DNA from: Aquimarina sp. TRL1
GTDB taxonomy: Bacteria; Bacteroidota; Bacteroidia; Flavobacteriales; Flavobacteriaceae
NCBI RefSeq assembly: GCF_013365535.1
Contig: NZ_CP053590.1
Location: 4,516,501-4,580,500 of the forward strand
Length of the DNA: 64,000 nt
Direction of reading: 5' to 3'
Shown here: piece after piece, positions 8,429-18,304 of the stretch
Layout of the letters: every line of letters begins with the position of its first letter
Position numbering within the stretch: position 1 is the stretch's first letter
The notes under the pieces: generated by a model
What the model saw: only the letters and a program-made list of their open reading frames with translations
Databases searched by the model: none
Told to the model about the DNA's origin: nothing
Translations under genes and position numbers: made by a program

Positions 8429-10879
8429 TTAAAACTTTTTAGCGTTTTTTACTTTACTTTTTGTCAGCGCAATATCCAAAACTTCACTCATTTCTGTTAC
8501 GTAATGAAATTTTAAACCTTTGAGATATTCCTGCTTAATCTCATCAATATCTCTTTTGTTTTCTGCACAAAGTAAAATTTCTTTTATACTAGCTCTTTTA
8601 GCAGCTAAAATTTTCTCTTTAATTCCACCAACTGGTAGTACTTTTCCTCTAAGGGTAATTTCCCCGGTCATAGCTATTCCTTTTTTCACTTTTTGCTGTG
8701 TAAACAAAGAAACCAAAGAAGTAAGCATCGTTACCCCGGCACTAGGACCGTCTTTAGGAGTAGCTCCTTCCGGTACATGAATATGAACATTGTATTTTTC
8801 AAAAATAGTAGTATTAATTCCTAGTTCTTCTGCATTTGCTTTGATATATTCCATAGCAATGGTAGAAGATTCTTTCATTACCTTCCCCAAGTTACCCGTA
8901 ATTGTCAGGTTTCCTTTTCCTTTGGATATAATTGATTCTATGAATAAGATATCTCCTCCTACACTAGTCCACGCTAAACCGGTTACAACTCCAGCTACAT
9001 CATTATTCTCATATTTATCCCGTTCTAATTTAGGAGCTCCCAATATCTCGACGATGTCTTCATTGGTAATTTTGACATTATACTCCTCCTCCATCGCAAT
9101 ATTTTTAGCCGCATAACGGACTACTTTTGCTATTTGTTTTTCCAACCCTCTTACTCCGGATTCTCTGGTATAGCCTTCTACAATTTTTTCTAACTGTACT
9201 TTTCCTATTTTTAGATGTTTAGTATCTAGCCCATGCTCTACTAACTGTTTTGGCAATAAGTGCTGTTTAGCAATTTCTACCTTTTCTTCTATGGTATACC
9301 CTGTCACATTAATAATCTCCATACGATCTCTTAGTGCTGGTTGTATGGTATTTAGACTATTAGATGTCGCAACAAACATTACCTTGGACAGGTCAAATCC
9401 TACTTCTAAGAAATTGTCATAAAACTCTGAATTTTGCTCAGGATCCAATACTTCTAACAAGGCAGAAGACGGGTCTCCCTGATTCCCCACGGATAGCTTA
9501 TCAATTTCATCCAGCACAAATACCGGATTACTAGTTCCTGCTTTCTTAAGACTCTGAATAATTCTTCCTGGCATAGCTCCTATATAGGTCTTTCTATGTC
9601 CTCTGATCTCTGCTTCATCTCTAAGCCCTCCCAGAGAAATTCTTACGTACTCTCTCCCTAAGGCTTCTGCTATCGATTTCCCTAAAGAAGTTTTTCCTAC
9701 TCCCGGAGGTCCATACAGACATAAAATAGGAGATTTCATATCATTGCGCAGTTTTAATACGGCCAGATACTCTATAATACGTTCTTTTACTTTATCAAGT
9801 CCATAGTGATCCCGATCCAAAATTTCTTTTGCTTTCTTCAGGTCAAATTTATCAGTACTATACTCTTCCCACGGAAGGTCCAGAAACAAATCAAGGTAAT
9901 TTCGCTGAATAGAATATTCCGCCACCTGAGGATTCATTCGCTGGATTTTTGACAATTCTTTGTCAAAGTGTTTTTTTACATCCTCATTCCATTTTTTCTC
10001 TTTACTACGCTGGCGCATTTCCTCTATTTCATCTTCATGAGAAACCCCTCCTAGCTCTTCCTGAATGGTTTTCATTTGTTGATGTAGAAAATACTCTCGC
10101 TGCTGCTGGCTCATATCATGTTGAACCTTATTCTGAATGTCATTTCTAAGTTCTAATTTCTGAAACTCTACATTCATATAACGAAGGGTAACCAGCGCCC
10201 GTTCACTTAAGTCATTGATTTCTAGTATTTTTTGTTTTTCATCAACTGGCAAATTGAGGTTTGATGATACAAAATTGATTAGAAATGAGCTACTCTCTAT
10301 ATTTTTAATCGCAAATGATGCTTCAGAAGGAATATTGGGACTCTCTTTGATAATTTCTAATGCCAGATCTTTAATTGAGTCAATAATTGCCTTGAATTCC
10401 TGATTATCATTTGCAGGTCTTTCTTCGGCTACCTCCTTAATCTTAGCTTTGATATATGGTTCTTCCTCTACAAACTCATCAATCTCAAATCTCTTTTTCC
10501 CCTGAAGAATAACTGTCGTATTTCCATCAGGCATTTTTAAAACCCTTAGAATTCTTGCGACAACTCCTATCCTATTTATATCATTTACTGAAGGATTTTC
10601 AATCTCTTCTTCTTTTTGAGAAACTACCCCAATAGTTTTATCTCCGTTATTAGCTTCATTAATTAGCTTGATCGACTTATCCCTTCCTGCAGTTATAGGA
10701 ATAACTACTCCGGGAAATAATACAGTATTTCGCAATGGTAAAATAGGAATACAATCTGGTAAGTCTTCTTTATTAATTTCCTCTTCATCCTCAGGTGTCA
10801 TTAAAGGGATCAATTCTGCATCTTCATTAATTCCTTGAAATGACAAACTGTCAACTGTTATAAATTTGGATTTAGTCAT
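8429..10879 (-). CDS. lon: ATP-dependent protease Lon (endopeptidase La)
   Basis: Homohexameric cytoplasmic AAA+ serine protease that degrades misfolded and regulatory proteins. The 816-residue product has the N-terminal LON substrate domain (about 42-240), a coiled-coil linker (about 250-350), the AAA+ module with Walker A GPPGVGKT at 390-397 and Walker B VFVLDEID near 453-460, and the peptidase domain with the catalytic Ser713 in PKDGPSAG and Lys754 in GGIKEK. All catalytic residues are present. An acidic N-terminal extension of about 40 residues precedes the LON domain, as in other Bacteroidota. Divergent from the ECF sigma gene, with 222 bases between the starts. Confidence 0.98.
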   Translation of the reverse strand: MTKSKFITVDSLSFQGINEDAELIPLMTPEDEEEINKEDLPDCIPILPLRNTVLFPGVVIPITAGRDKSIKLINEANNGDKTIGVVSQKEEEIENPSVNDINRIGVVARILRVLKMPDGNTTVILQGKKRFEIDEFVEEEPYIKAKIKEVAEERPANDNQEFKAIIDSIKDLALEIIKESPNIPSEASFAIKNIESSSFLINFVSSNLNLPVDEKQKILEINDLSERALVTLRYMNVEFQKLELRNDIQNKVQHDMSQQQREYFLHQQMKTIQEELGGVSHEDEIEEMRQRSKEKKWNEDVKKHFDKELSKIQRMNPQVAEYSIQRNYLDLFLDLPWEEYSTDKFDLKKAKEILDRDHYGLDKVKERIIEYLAVLKLRNDMKSPILCLYGPPGVGKTSLGKSIAEALGREYVRISLGGLRDEAEIRGHRKTYIGAMPGRIIQSLKKAGTSNPVFVLDEIDKLSVGNQGDPSSALLEVLDPEQNSEFYDNFLEVGFDLSKVMFVATSNSLNTIQPALRDRMEIINVTGYTIEEKVEIAKQHLLPKQLVEHGLDTKHLKIGKVQLEKIVEGYTRESGVRGLEKQIAKVVRYAAKNIAMEEEYNVKITNEDIVEILGAPKLERDKYENNDVAGVVTGLAWTSVGGDILFIESIISKGKGNLTITGNLGKVMKESSTIAMEYIKANAEELGINTTIFEKYNVHIHVPEGATPKDGPSAGVTMLTSLVSLFTQQKVKKGIAMTGEITLRGKVLPVGGIKEKILAAKRASIKEILLCAENKRDIDEIKQEYLKGLKFHYVTEMSEVLDIALTKSKVKNAKKF

Positions 10880-11067
10880 ATGTATATATCAAAAGCCATT
10901 TTGTCACAAAAACAAAATAAGACTTCTATTTATTTTTTTGTTTAAAGCTCATAATAAGGAACATACAAAATAATCATATCAATTATTTAACTTCCTTTAT
11001 CCGTGTAAGTCAATTGTTATGCCAGAAAATAAAAAAAAATTTTCCTAAACTGTAACAAAAAGTGACA

Positions 11068-11086
11068 TTACATATCTTTAATGTAA
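11068..11086 (+). promoter_or_regulatory. Inverted repeat upstream of ECF sigma gene (possible operator/promoter)
   Basis: TTACAT-N7-ATGTAA ends 15 bases before the proposed TTG start of the sigma gene; the centre contains TATCTTTA, one base off the TAnnTTTG -7 element. It may be an autoregulatory or operator site. Based on symmetry and position only. Confidence 0.3.
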
Positions 11087-11101
11087 AAATAACCTGATTT
11101 T

Positions 11102-11656
11102 TTGAAACTAACCCAACTAAATACAGAACAACTTGTAAATAAATGTCGGAATAAAGATCAACATGCTCAGATGGAGATCTATAGGCGATATTATAAAGCA
11201 ATGTATAATACTGCATATAGAATTCTAAAAAATGGTATGGACGCGGAAGACATCATGCAAGAGGCATTTTTAAATGCATTTACGAAACTAGAAAAATTAG
11301 AAAATGATAAATTATTTGGACCCTGGCTAAAAAGAATTGTAATTAATTTAAGCCTGTCACATATTAAAAAAAGTAAACCGAATGACGAATTAGATTGGGA
11401 TCGTGTAGAACATACTTTACACGATGATGATCAAGGTGTATCGGAAGAAGACACATCAACTACTTCTATTACATCTAAAATAGTACAGACCCTGCATACC
11501 CTAAAACAGAACTATAGTACTATTTTATCTTTACATCTTATCGAGGGATATGATTATGACGAGATCTGTGATATTATGGATATTACTCCTGCTAATTGTA
11601 GGACAATGATCTCCAGAGCTAAAGAAAGTTTACGAAAAAAAATTGAAATCGCATGA
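11102..11656 (+). CDS. ECF-type RNA polymerase sigma-70 family factor
   Basis: Alternative sigma factor of 184 residues. Region 2 spans about residues 10-85, with the core-binding and -10 recognition segment YNTAYRILKNGMDAEDIMQEAFLNAF; region 4 (about 125-180) holds the helix-turn-helix EGYDYDEICDIMDITPANCRTMISRAKESLRKK. The start is taken as TTG at 11102, because the alternative internal ATG (MEIYRRYY) would remove the first helix of region 2, where the family usually begins with ELV..C..GD/Q. The stop overlaps the start of the next gene (ATGA), typical for a sigma/anti-sigma pair. The downstream envelope proteins suggest control of a cell-surface stress response. Confidence 0.93.
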   Translation: MKLTQLNTEQLVNKCRNKDQHAQMEIYRRYYKAMYNTAYRILKNGMDAEDIMQEAFLNAFTKLEKLENDKLFGPWLKRIVINLSLSHIKKSKPNDELDWDRVEHTLHDDDQGVSEEDTSTTSITSKIVQTLHTLKQNYSTILSLHLIEGYDYDEICDIMDITPANCRTMISRAKESLRKKIEIA

Positions 11657-12219
11657 AAGAAGATGAATTAGACAAGCTTTTTGACTCTATAGAAGATTCC
11701 TTTGATATCTATGAGCCTTCTGAGAATCACGAAGCTAAATTTTTGAAAAAATTAAAACAGCAATCCGACGTCAAAGTAGTACCTATTGCTCCTAAAAAAA
11801 GAAACTGGGTATCTATAGTCAGTATTGCCGCTTCTATCGCCATTCTTATGGGAATTTTTATCCCCAAAATGATGACGACAGAAGAAGAAACTGCTGATTT
11901 AGCAACTATTTCTCCCAAAATGGAAGAAACGCAAGATTTCTTTACCAAAGCAATTGCTTATCAATTAGAAGAAATAGAACAACTGAGCTCAGAAAACACA
12001 GAAGACCTTGTCAAAGATGCCATGAGTCAACTGCGTAAACTGGAAAAAAATTACGATAAATTAAAAATTGATCTTGTTCAAAGCGGCTATAATAAAAAAG
12101 TGATTAGCGCTATGATTAAAAACTTTCAAAAAAGAAGCTCACTATTAGAACAAGTTCTAGAAAAAATAGAAGAAATTAACGAATTAAAATTGCAAGAAAA
12201 TGAAACTGATATTCTCTAA
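11653..12219 (+). CDS. Membrane anti-sigma-factor-like protein
   Basis: A 188-residue single-pass membrane protein: an acidic cytoplasmic N terminus (about 1-45), one transmembrane helix (about 51-68, VSIVSIAASIAILMGIFI), and a long predicted extracytoplasmic alpha-helical region rich in Glu, Lys and Gln (about 85-185). The topology and the 4-base ATGA overlap with the ECF sigma gene point to an anti-sigma factor, although no zinc-binding anti-sigma motif is visible and the family is not one I can name. Its 3' end overlaps the next gene by 20 bases, implying translational coupling of the operon. Confidence 0.75.
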   Translation: MKEDELDKLFDSIEDSFDIYEPSENHEAKFLKKLKQQSDVKVVPIAPKKRNWVSIVSIAASIAILMGIFIPKMMTTEEETADLATISPKMEETQDFFTKAIAYQLEEIEQLSSENTEDLVKDAMSQLRKLEKNYDKLKIDLVQSGYNKKVISAMIKNFQKRSSLLEQVLEKIEEINELKLQENETDIL

Positions 12220-13303
12220 AATCCTCTGGGTATTATTCTGTATCCCTACCCTATTACTCGCGAATGGTCCTACGTTCAAAAACGGGAAATACACCAAAGA
12301 AAAAGCAATAAAAAAAGAGTTCTCAGTTTCTAATGACGCCTTATTAGTAATAAACAACTCTTATGGAAATCTTGACATCACATCCTGGGATCAGGATAAA
12401 ATCGTTATCGATGTGGTTGTCAAGGTTAGCGGAAATGACAAAGAAAAAGTGCTTGAAAAACTAGATAACATTAGCATTTCTTTTGAGAGTTATAATAAAA
12501 GTCAGGTAAAAGCAAGAACCATTTTCAAAAAAAATACTTCTTCTTGGTGGAGTAAGCTCATGACAAACTGGAAAAATAGTCAGGTGAACATGCAAATTAA
12601 CTATGTTGTAAAAATCCCTGCTACTAATAGTGTTAATCTGACCAATGACTATGGAACAATCACACTGGATACCATTGAAGGAGATGCCAAAATAAATTGT
12701 GATTACGGTCAGGTATTACTAAACAATCTTCTGGGAGATAACAACACTATCAATATAGATTATACGCATAACAGCGTCATAAAATACATGAAAAATGGAA
12801 CTATCAATGCCGATTATTCTGACTTTGATTTAGAAAAAGCCGGAACCGTAAAGCTTGTTGCTGATTATTCTCAATCTCATATAACCACAATTGAGGACCT
12901 GACATACAGTTGCGATTATGGAAGTCTGAAAATAAAAAAAGGAAATACTATAAACGGAAACGGAGACTATCTAAATACAAAAATAACCAGTGTGAGCAAT
13001 AGTCTTAAGATTAACTCTGACTACGGATCCCTAAAAATATATAACCTGGAACCAACGATTAATGAAGTAGCTATCAAAACGAGTTATGTAGGAGTAGATA
13101 TTGGTTTTGATCCAACTTGTAATTTTGACTTTTCGATCAAAACATCCTATGGCGGTATCAAATTAGATGAAGATATTACACTCAACGTCAAAGATCGAAG
13201 CTCACATTCCAAACACTATCAGGGATTCTATGGGACATCGGATACCAATAACAACATCACCATTACTTCCAGTTATGGTGGAGTAAGCCTAAAGAAAAAA
13301 TAA
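12200..13303 (+). CDS. Exported DUF4097-like adhesin/beta-helix repeat protein
   Basis: A 367-residue protein with a signal peptide (MKLIFSKILWVLFCIPTLLLA). The body consists of short repeats with a recurring DYG/SYG motif (NDYGTI, CDYGQV, ADYSDF, CDYGSL, SDYGSL, SSYGGV) about every 20-25 residues, the pattern of a beta-solenoid in DUF4097-type putative adhesins. It overlaps the anti-sigma-like gene and precedes a GIN-domain protein, a gene order common in Flavobacteriia ECF sigma operons. Probably a periplasmic or surface-exposed envelope protein whose expression follows the sigma factor. Molecular function is unknown. Confidence 0.82.
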   Translation: MKLIFSKILWVLFCIPTLLLANGPTFKNGKYTKEKAIKKEFSVSNDALLVINNSYGNLDITSWDQDKIVIDVVVKVSGNDKEKVLEKLDNISISFESYNKSQVKARTIFKKNTSSWWSKLMTNWKNSQVNMQINYVVKIPATNSVNLTNDYGTITLDTIEGDAKINCDYGQVLLNNLLGDNNTINIDYTHNSVIKYMKNGTINADYSDFDLEKAGTVKLVADYSQSHITTIEDLTYSCDYGSLKIKKGNTINGNGDYLNTKITSVSNSLKINSDYGSLKIYNLEPTINEVAIKTSYVGVDIGFDPTCNFDFSIKTSYGGIKLDEDITLNVKDRSSHSKHYQGFYGTSDTNNNITITSSYGGVSLKKK

Positions 13304-13335
13304 ACAATAACTAATTATAATATTCATCATCAATC

Positions 13336-14070
13336 ATGCGAACAGTAACAACCATAATCACATTAACACTGTTAACAGTGTTTACATCTGCCAATGCTCA
13401 GTTTTTTGGGAATAAAAAAGTAAAAGGAAACAGAGATATTACCACTACTCACCGAACAACGGGTTCCTACGATAAAATCAGCGCAAGAGGAAATATTGAT
13501 GTATTACTCATTGAAGGGAAAGAAGGTGATATCACGATCAAAGCCGAAAGTAATTTTATGGAATATATCGTTACCGAAACTCGTGAAAACACATTGGTTA
13601 TAAAGGTAAAGAATGGGGTTTCTTTAAGACCTTCCAGAAACAAGAACATTGAAGTTACTGTTCCATACAGGGACATTACAGCAGTATCAGTATCTGGTTC
13701 CGGAAAAGTTGAAGGAGAAAGTGCTATCAAAAGTGATACTTTTAAAACTAAAGTTTCTGGATCTGGAGATGTCATCCTATCGATAAATGCCAATGTAGTA
13801 GAAGCAGCTGTATCAGGATCAGGAGATATTTCACTGACAGGAACGACTACTATCTTCAAAGCCAAAGTATCTGGATCTGGAGATGTAGAAGCGGATAGTC
13901 TAAAAGCAAAAGAAGTGTATGCTGCTGTATCCGGATCAGGAGACATCAGTGTGAATGCCACGAATCTGATTAATGGCAAAGTAATGGGATCTGGAGATAT
14001 AACTTATTCAGGTTCACCACAGAAGAGAGACACTAAAGTATCCGGATCTGGAAGCATCAGGTCGAAATAA
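13336..14070 (+). CDS. Head GIN domain protein (DUF2807)
   Basis: A 244-residue exported protein with a signal peptide (cleavage near ANAQ). It follows the DUF2807/GIN pattern: the opening FGNKKVKGNRDITT, then FDKI-like SYDKISARGNIDVLL, and seven copies of VSGSGD/VSGSGK-type turns spaced about 20 residues apart, which build a right-handed beta-helix. The repeat is also visible in the DNA as recurring TCTGGATCTGGAGA-like blocks. Last gene of the ECF sigma operon, 32 bases after the DUF4097-like gene, and followed by a strong terminator. Probably a periplasmic or surface structural/adhesion protein; no enzyme motif is present. Confidence 0.9.
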   Translation: MRTVTTIITLTLLTVFTSANAQFFGNKKVKGNRDITTTHRTTGSYDKISARGNIDVLLIEGKEGDITIKAESNFMEYIVTETRENTLVIKVKNGVSLRPSRNKNIEVTVPYRDITAVSVSGSGKVEGESAIKSDTFKTKVSGSGDVILSINANVVEAAVSGSGDISLTGTTTIFKAKVSGSGDVEADSLKAKEVYAAVSGSGDISVNATNLINGKVMGSGDITYSGSPQKRDTKVSGSGSIRSK

Positions 14071-14084
14071 TCGTCTTTTCGTCT

Positions 14085-14122
14085 AAAAAAGCGCATTGTA
14101 TATCATATAATGCGCTTTTTTT
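14085..14122 (+). terminator. Rho-independent terminator of the ECF sigma operon
   Basis: AAAAAAGCGCATT pairs with AATGCGCTTTTTT around an 11-nt AT-rich loop and runs into a T tract, 15 bases after the GIN-domain gene. Confidence 0.92.
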
Positions 14123-14192
14123 TGTTTTTATTTATATAATTTTCGAATTAATCGTAAATTAAAGACTATTATTTACCCCAAAATACATAACT

Positions 14193-14930
14193 GTGTTATT
14201 TTTACCTAAAAAAGAAATACCATTGAGGGATTTTATTCCTCATAATTATATCGACATACATTCGCATATTCTACCTGGAATAGACGATGGTGTCAAAACA
14301 ATTTATGAAGCTGCTTTCTTAATTGAAAAATTCGCAAGTTTAGGAATCAAAAAAATAATCACTACTCCACATATCATGCAGCAGGTATGGCCAAATACCA
14401 GTGAAATTATAACTCAAAAATTATCAGAGATTCAGGCTCTGGTCAATACACTCGACATCCCATCAATAGAAATACTCGCAGGAGCTGAATATATGCTGGA
14501 TGATTTATTTCAACAACGGTTAAAAAACAAAGATATTCTCCCCATAGCAAATACCTACGTTCTTATAGAGATGTCTACATTTAGTGCTCCTCTAAACCTT
14601 AATGAGTTATTGTTCGAAATTAAACTTGCTGGTTACACCCCTTTATTGGCACACCCAGAACGTTATACTTTTTATAACTCTATAAAAGAATTCGAAGCAT
14701 TAAAAAGACAAGGGGTATTATTCCAAATGAACTTACTTTCATTATCCGGGTATTACGGGGCAAAAGTAAAGGAAACAGCTATCAAATTGATGAATGCCGG
14801 ATTTATGGATTTTACCGGATCCGATATTCATAACAATCATCAGTTCGAGACATTAGAAAAAGGGTTTCCATCCAAGTTAATCAAGAAATTGCTTCCTATT
14901 ATGCAACGAAATCGATTCTTTAATCGATAA
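14193..14930 (+). CDS. CpsB/CapC-family tyrosine-protein phosphatase (PHP fold)
   Basis: Predicted manganese-dependent phosphatase that removes phosphate from the tyrosine-rich tail of the Wzc-like kinase encoded next to it (15008-17383), so controlling polysaccharide assembly. The 245-residue product shows the PHP metal motifs: DIHSHILPGIDDG (about 22-34), TTPH (about 61-64), E near AGAEY, HPERY (about 153-157) and SDIH (about 213-216). The start is GTG at 14193; there is no better upstream start and the length is typical of YwqE/CpsB proteins. Convergent with the kinase gene; 77 bases separate the two ends. Confidence 0.93.
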   Translation: MLFLPKKEIPLRDFIPHNYIDIHSHILPGIDDGVKTIYEAAFLIEKFASLGIKKIITTPHIMQQVWPNTSEIITQKLSEIQALVNTLDIPSIEILAGAEYMLDDLFQQRLKNKDILPIANTYVLIEMSTFSAPLNLNELLFEIKLAGYTPLLAHPERYTFYNSIKEFEALKRQGVLFQMNLLSLSGYYGAKVKETAIKLMNAGFMDFTGSDIHNNHQFETLEKGFPSKLIKKLLPIMQRNRFFNR

Positions 14931-15007
14931 AGTACGATTTCTCTACCTATCTTTATACATCCCAAAAGAATTCTTTGCACGAATTATAAAAAAGCGCTTA
15001 ACTTCGA

Positions 15008-17383
15008 TTACTTTCCATATCCATATCCATAACTATAGCCCAGTTTATTTCTGGAAGCATTCAATAATACAGCCATATTAGGCAACCTTTTATTCTGGTA
15101 CAGATTTTCTGGAATTTCTAAAATACGTTTGTCTGAGTAATTTTCTCTTACAACATAGATACATATATCTGCAAGCGCACTGATGAGTAAGGTATCTGTA
15201 ACTAAACTCACTGGTGCAGTATCTACTACCACATAATCATAGTTTTTCTCCAAATACTCAAACATTACTTTTACTTTGTCTTGCATAAGTAATTCTGCAG
15301 GGTTTGGAGGGATCACTCCTGAGCATAAAATATCAAATGGATCTTCAGTTTCCTGATGTAGAATAACATCCTCAGGACTCAGGTCAGGTGTCATTATATA
15401 ATTCGTAAATCCTACCGTTTCTTTTCCATTGGGAAGCTTTACAAATTCATGAAACTTAGGATCTCTAAAGTCAGTTCCTACAAAGATTACTTTCTTTCCG
15501 GAAATCGCTAATGTTTTAGCCAGGTTACAAGAAATCAATGTCTTTCCTTCTCCAGAAATTGTAGACGTTACAAAAACAACTTTTCCTGTTTTCTTTGCAT
15601 TTCCAGCCATCAGGAAATCCAGATTGGTTCTCAATATTCTGAATGCCTCAGAAATACCGGATCTACTTGTTCTGGAGATAACAATCTTTGCTTTATTTTT
15701 TATAATGGGTATCGTTCCTAACATCGGCATAGAAGTATTCTTCTCCAGCTCTTCTTTAGAACTTACTCTAATGTTTAGTAAATCGGATAAATAAATAATC
15801 ACAAACGGAATTAATAACCCTGCTAATAATGCAACGAGATATGTCATCTTTTTATTAGGGGATACTAATCTGGCACTCAATACAGAAGCCTTGTCAATTA
15901 CCTTGGTATTTGATAAAGTAATATGACTGGTTATTTCTGCTTCTTCTCTCTTTTGCAATAAATAGAGATACAATTGTTCTTTTATGGTTTGCTCTCTTTC
16001 TATGACTCTAAGATCCTTTTGCCTTTTTGGCGCATTGTATAGTTTCCCACTAAAATATCGATCTTGCGTCTGAAGACTTCCTAATTGAATTTTAATGGTG
16101 CTTTTAAGACTGTTCAAACTACCAATAAGTACTTGCCGTAGTCCATCAATCTGCTCATCAATATTAACAACTACAGGGTTCTGAACACTGGATGTTTTTA
16201 ACAATCGTTTCCTCTGTAATGTCAATGCATTATACTTTCCTACATTATTGGTAATTGTTATATCATCAAACCCTAGATTAGATGGAATTAAATCATATCT
16301 TCCTTCCTGACTTAATATGAATCGTCTCATGGATTCTATCAAACTTAATTTGGTATTCAAACGCGAAATTTCCTGTACGTTTCTAGAATCAATGTCTGCA
16401 ACACGCTCAGTCTGAGTTTCAATATTATTAGTTAACCCAAATTTTGACTTATACCCTGCAGCTTCGTCATCTACTTCTGATAAGTCTCCTGAGATTAGAT
16501 CCAATCGATTATTGATGAAATCAGCTGTTCTTGCAGAAACTGTTTTTTTATTACCAATAGTAAATTTATTGTATTCTTCTACTAAATTATTCAGAATATC
16601 AGTTGCTTTTTGCTTTACACCATCACTTAGTGATATTCTGACGATAGAAGATCCTCTTCTGGCAATCCCTACAGATATTTTTTCTCTATATCGTTCTACC
16701 GTATTCGCTACGGGAGAGATTTTAATTTTAATAATTTTACCAATATTGGCTTTGATTACATCCACATTAGGAGTAATTACCACATCCCCTATTGATGTAT
16801 TAATTGTCTTTCCAAAGGAATGTTCGTTGATAACATTACCATCCTTATCAACTAATGAAAAAGAAGTCTCTGAATTAACGAGTACATTAAAATGTTTAAA
16901 CCTGTTTTTAACAATCGAATCCTCCGATAAAAAATTAATCTCTACTGCAGCTTTGGGATAGCTTTCAACTTCCAGAATTCTCCCATCTGTAAAATACTGA
17001 ACATTTAATTTCAGATTATCTACAACGTTGGAAATAATTCTTCGGGATTTTATAATTTGCAGTTCGTTTTCAATAGCATTTCTAGTGTCATCAAGAATCC
17101 CTAAGTCTTTGAACGCTGATAATTCTGATTGTCCAATATTATCATCCTGGGAGATCAATACTGTAGAAGACACACTATACTGAGGAATTGTATAACGTAT
17201 TTTCAAAAAAGCAATAGATACACAAATTACTGCTCCTAATAAGAACCAATACCATTTTTTTAAATACCTAATGATTTGCTCTCGTATGTAATACCCTGTT
17301 ATAGAAGTAGTACTTTTCCCATTAGTATTGAACGCATTCTTCAATGCATCATTATCCTCTGTTTTTTCTATATTAGAAAACAT
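15008..17383 (-). CDS. Wzc-like polysaccharide co-polymerase / tyrosine autokinase
   Basis: Inner-membrane protein controlling chain length and export of the polysaccharide. The 791-residue product has a Wzz domain flanked by two transmembrane helices (about 43-62 and 513-535), a long periplasmic coiled-coil part with a GNVR-like region, and a cytoplasmic BY-kinase domain: Walker A GEGKT at 611-615, Walker A' FVGTDFRDP at about 634-642 and a Walker B VVVDTAP. The C terminus ends in a tyrosine cluster (Tyr783, 785, 787, 789 in GYSYGYGYGK), the usual autophosphorylation tail. Only 8 bases after the Wza-like gene, so part of the 21360-15008 unit; its phosphatase is encoded next door. Confidence 0.96.
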   Translation of the reverse strand: MFSNIEKTEDNDALKNAFNTNGKSTTSITGYYIREQIIRYLKKWYWFLLGAVICVSIAFLKIRYTIPQYSVSSTVLISQDDNIGQSELSAFKDLGILDDTRNAIENELQIIKSRRIISNVVDNLKLNVQYFTDGRILEVESYPKAAVEINFLSEDSIVKNRFKHFNVLVNSETSFSLVDKDGNVINEHSFGKTINTSIGDVVITPNVDVIKANIGKIIKIKISPVANTVERYREKISVGIARRGSSIVRISLSDGVKQKATDILNNLVEEYNKFTIGNKKTVSARTADFINNRLDLISGDLSEVDDEAAGYKSKFGLTNNIETQTERVADIDSRNVQEISRLNTKLSLIESMRRFILSQEGRYDLIPSNLGFDDITITNNVGKYNALTLQRKRLLKTSSVQNPVVVNIDEQIDGLRQVLIGSLNSLKSTIKIQLGSLQTQDRYFSGKLYNAPKRQKDLRVIEREQTIKEQLYLYLLQKREEAEITSHITLSNTKVIDKASVLSARLVSPNKKMTYLVALLAGLLIPFVIIYLSDLLNIRVSSKEELEKNTSMPMLGTIPIIKNKAKIVISRTSRSGISEAFRILRTNLDFLMAGNAKKTGKVVFVTSTISGEGKTLISCNLAKTLAISGKKVIFVGTDFRDPKFHEFVKLPNGKETVGFTNYIMTPDLSPEDVILHQETEDPFDILCSGVIPPNPAELLMQDKVKVMFEYLEKNYDYVVVDTAPVSLVTDTLLISALADICIYVVRENYSDKRILEIPENLYQNKRLPNMAVLLNASRNKLGYSYGYGYGK

Positions 17384-17391
17384 AACTTATT

Positions 17392-18180
17392 CTATCTTAA
17401 AAGTATCGCCAAACCGGATAGTGCTACCCCGACAATACTCATAATAATTCCAAATGTATTTGTATCTCTGTTTGCTTTTGAACTTCTTACTCTGGCCTTA
17501 TTAGGTTCTACATACAGCACATCATTTTGTGCCAAATAATAAACTGGTGAATTAAAGAGCTCTTTGGAAGTTAAATTCACTTTGTGATACACATTTACAC
17601 CATCTTTTTCTCTTATCACACTAATATTTTCTCTTTTTCCTAAGATAGTCAAATCACCTGCGAGTCCTAATGCTTCTATTATTGTAATTCGCTCATTTGG
17701 TATCGTATACGATCCTGGTCTGTTTACTTCTCCTATAACCGTAATTTTAAAATTCATTAAACGAACATTAACAATCGGTTCTTTTATATAGATACGAAGT
17801 TTTTCTTTTATTAATTCTTTTACCTGGATTCTGGTTAGTCCTGCTACTTTTAATTCTCCCAGTACCGGGAAATCAATTAAACCATTCTCGTCAATAAGAT
17901 AGGTAGGATTCGCTGCTTGTCCTCCTCCAGCAGGTGGCTGTCCCGAAGCACCAGTGGAAGTCCCCTGTGTCATATTAAAAGGTCTTGCTGCTTCCATATC
18001 CGTAGCCGAAACCAATACACTGATAATATCATCTACCTTAAAAACTGGAGTGAATGAATTTTTAGAAACAATTTCTTCGAGATTATCAGAATTTTGGAAA
18101 TAGACTACATCTGTAGGTGTTTTACAAGAAAAAACTGATACTACAATAGATATGAGGGCAAATAACCTTAAATGTGGCAT
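17392..18180 (-). CDS. Wza-like polysaccharide export lipoprotein
   Basis: Outer-membrane polysaccharide export (OPX) lipoprotein working with the Wzc-like kinase. The 262-residue product has a lipobox ending in Cys19 (SVFSC), a Poly_export domain beginning at about residue 47 (FKVDDIISVLVSATD), the DENGLIDFPVLGELKVAGLT motif and an SLBB-like segment (about 150-225, ITVIGEVNRPGSYTIPNERITI). The C terminus has a hydrophobic helix (about 240-260, IIMSIVGVALSGLAIL), typical of Bacteroidota OPX proteins that are shorter than E. coli Wza (379). A Gly/Gln/Pro-rich insertion (about 75-90) interrupts the export domain. Confidence 0.95.
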   Translation of the reverse strand: MPHLRLFALISIVVSVFSCKTPTDVVYFQNSDNLEEIVSKNSFTPVFKVDDIISVLVSATDMEAARPFNMTQGTSTGASGQPPAGGGQAANPTYLIDENGLIDFPVLGELKVAGLTRIQVKELIKEKLRIYIKEPIVNVRLMNFKITVIGEVNRPGSYTIPNERITIIEALGLAGDLTILGKRENISVIREKDGVNVYHKVNLTSKELFNSPVYYLAQNDVLYVEPNKARVRSSKANRDTNTFGIIMSIVGVALSGLAILLR

Positions 18181-18304
18181 AAAATAGATGCTTTTGTGAA
18201 ATTACTAACAAGTACAAAAATATATAATATTATACTAAATTGTAATTTGTTTTTAAAATCAATATAAAAGTGATATTACAGATGAATGTATACCTAAGAA
18301 TATA

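Noticed and set aside
13467..13979. 170-codon minus-strand ORF with a repeated SPDPDT motif
   Set aside because: The repeat is the antisense reading of the VSGSGD repeats of the GIN-domain protein.
13690..14060. Direct repeats resembling a CRISPR-like array
   Set aside because: Blocks of about 60 bases recur but are in frame and encode the beta-helix VSGSGD turns.
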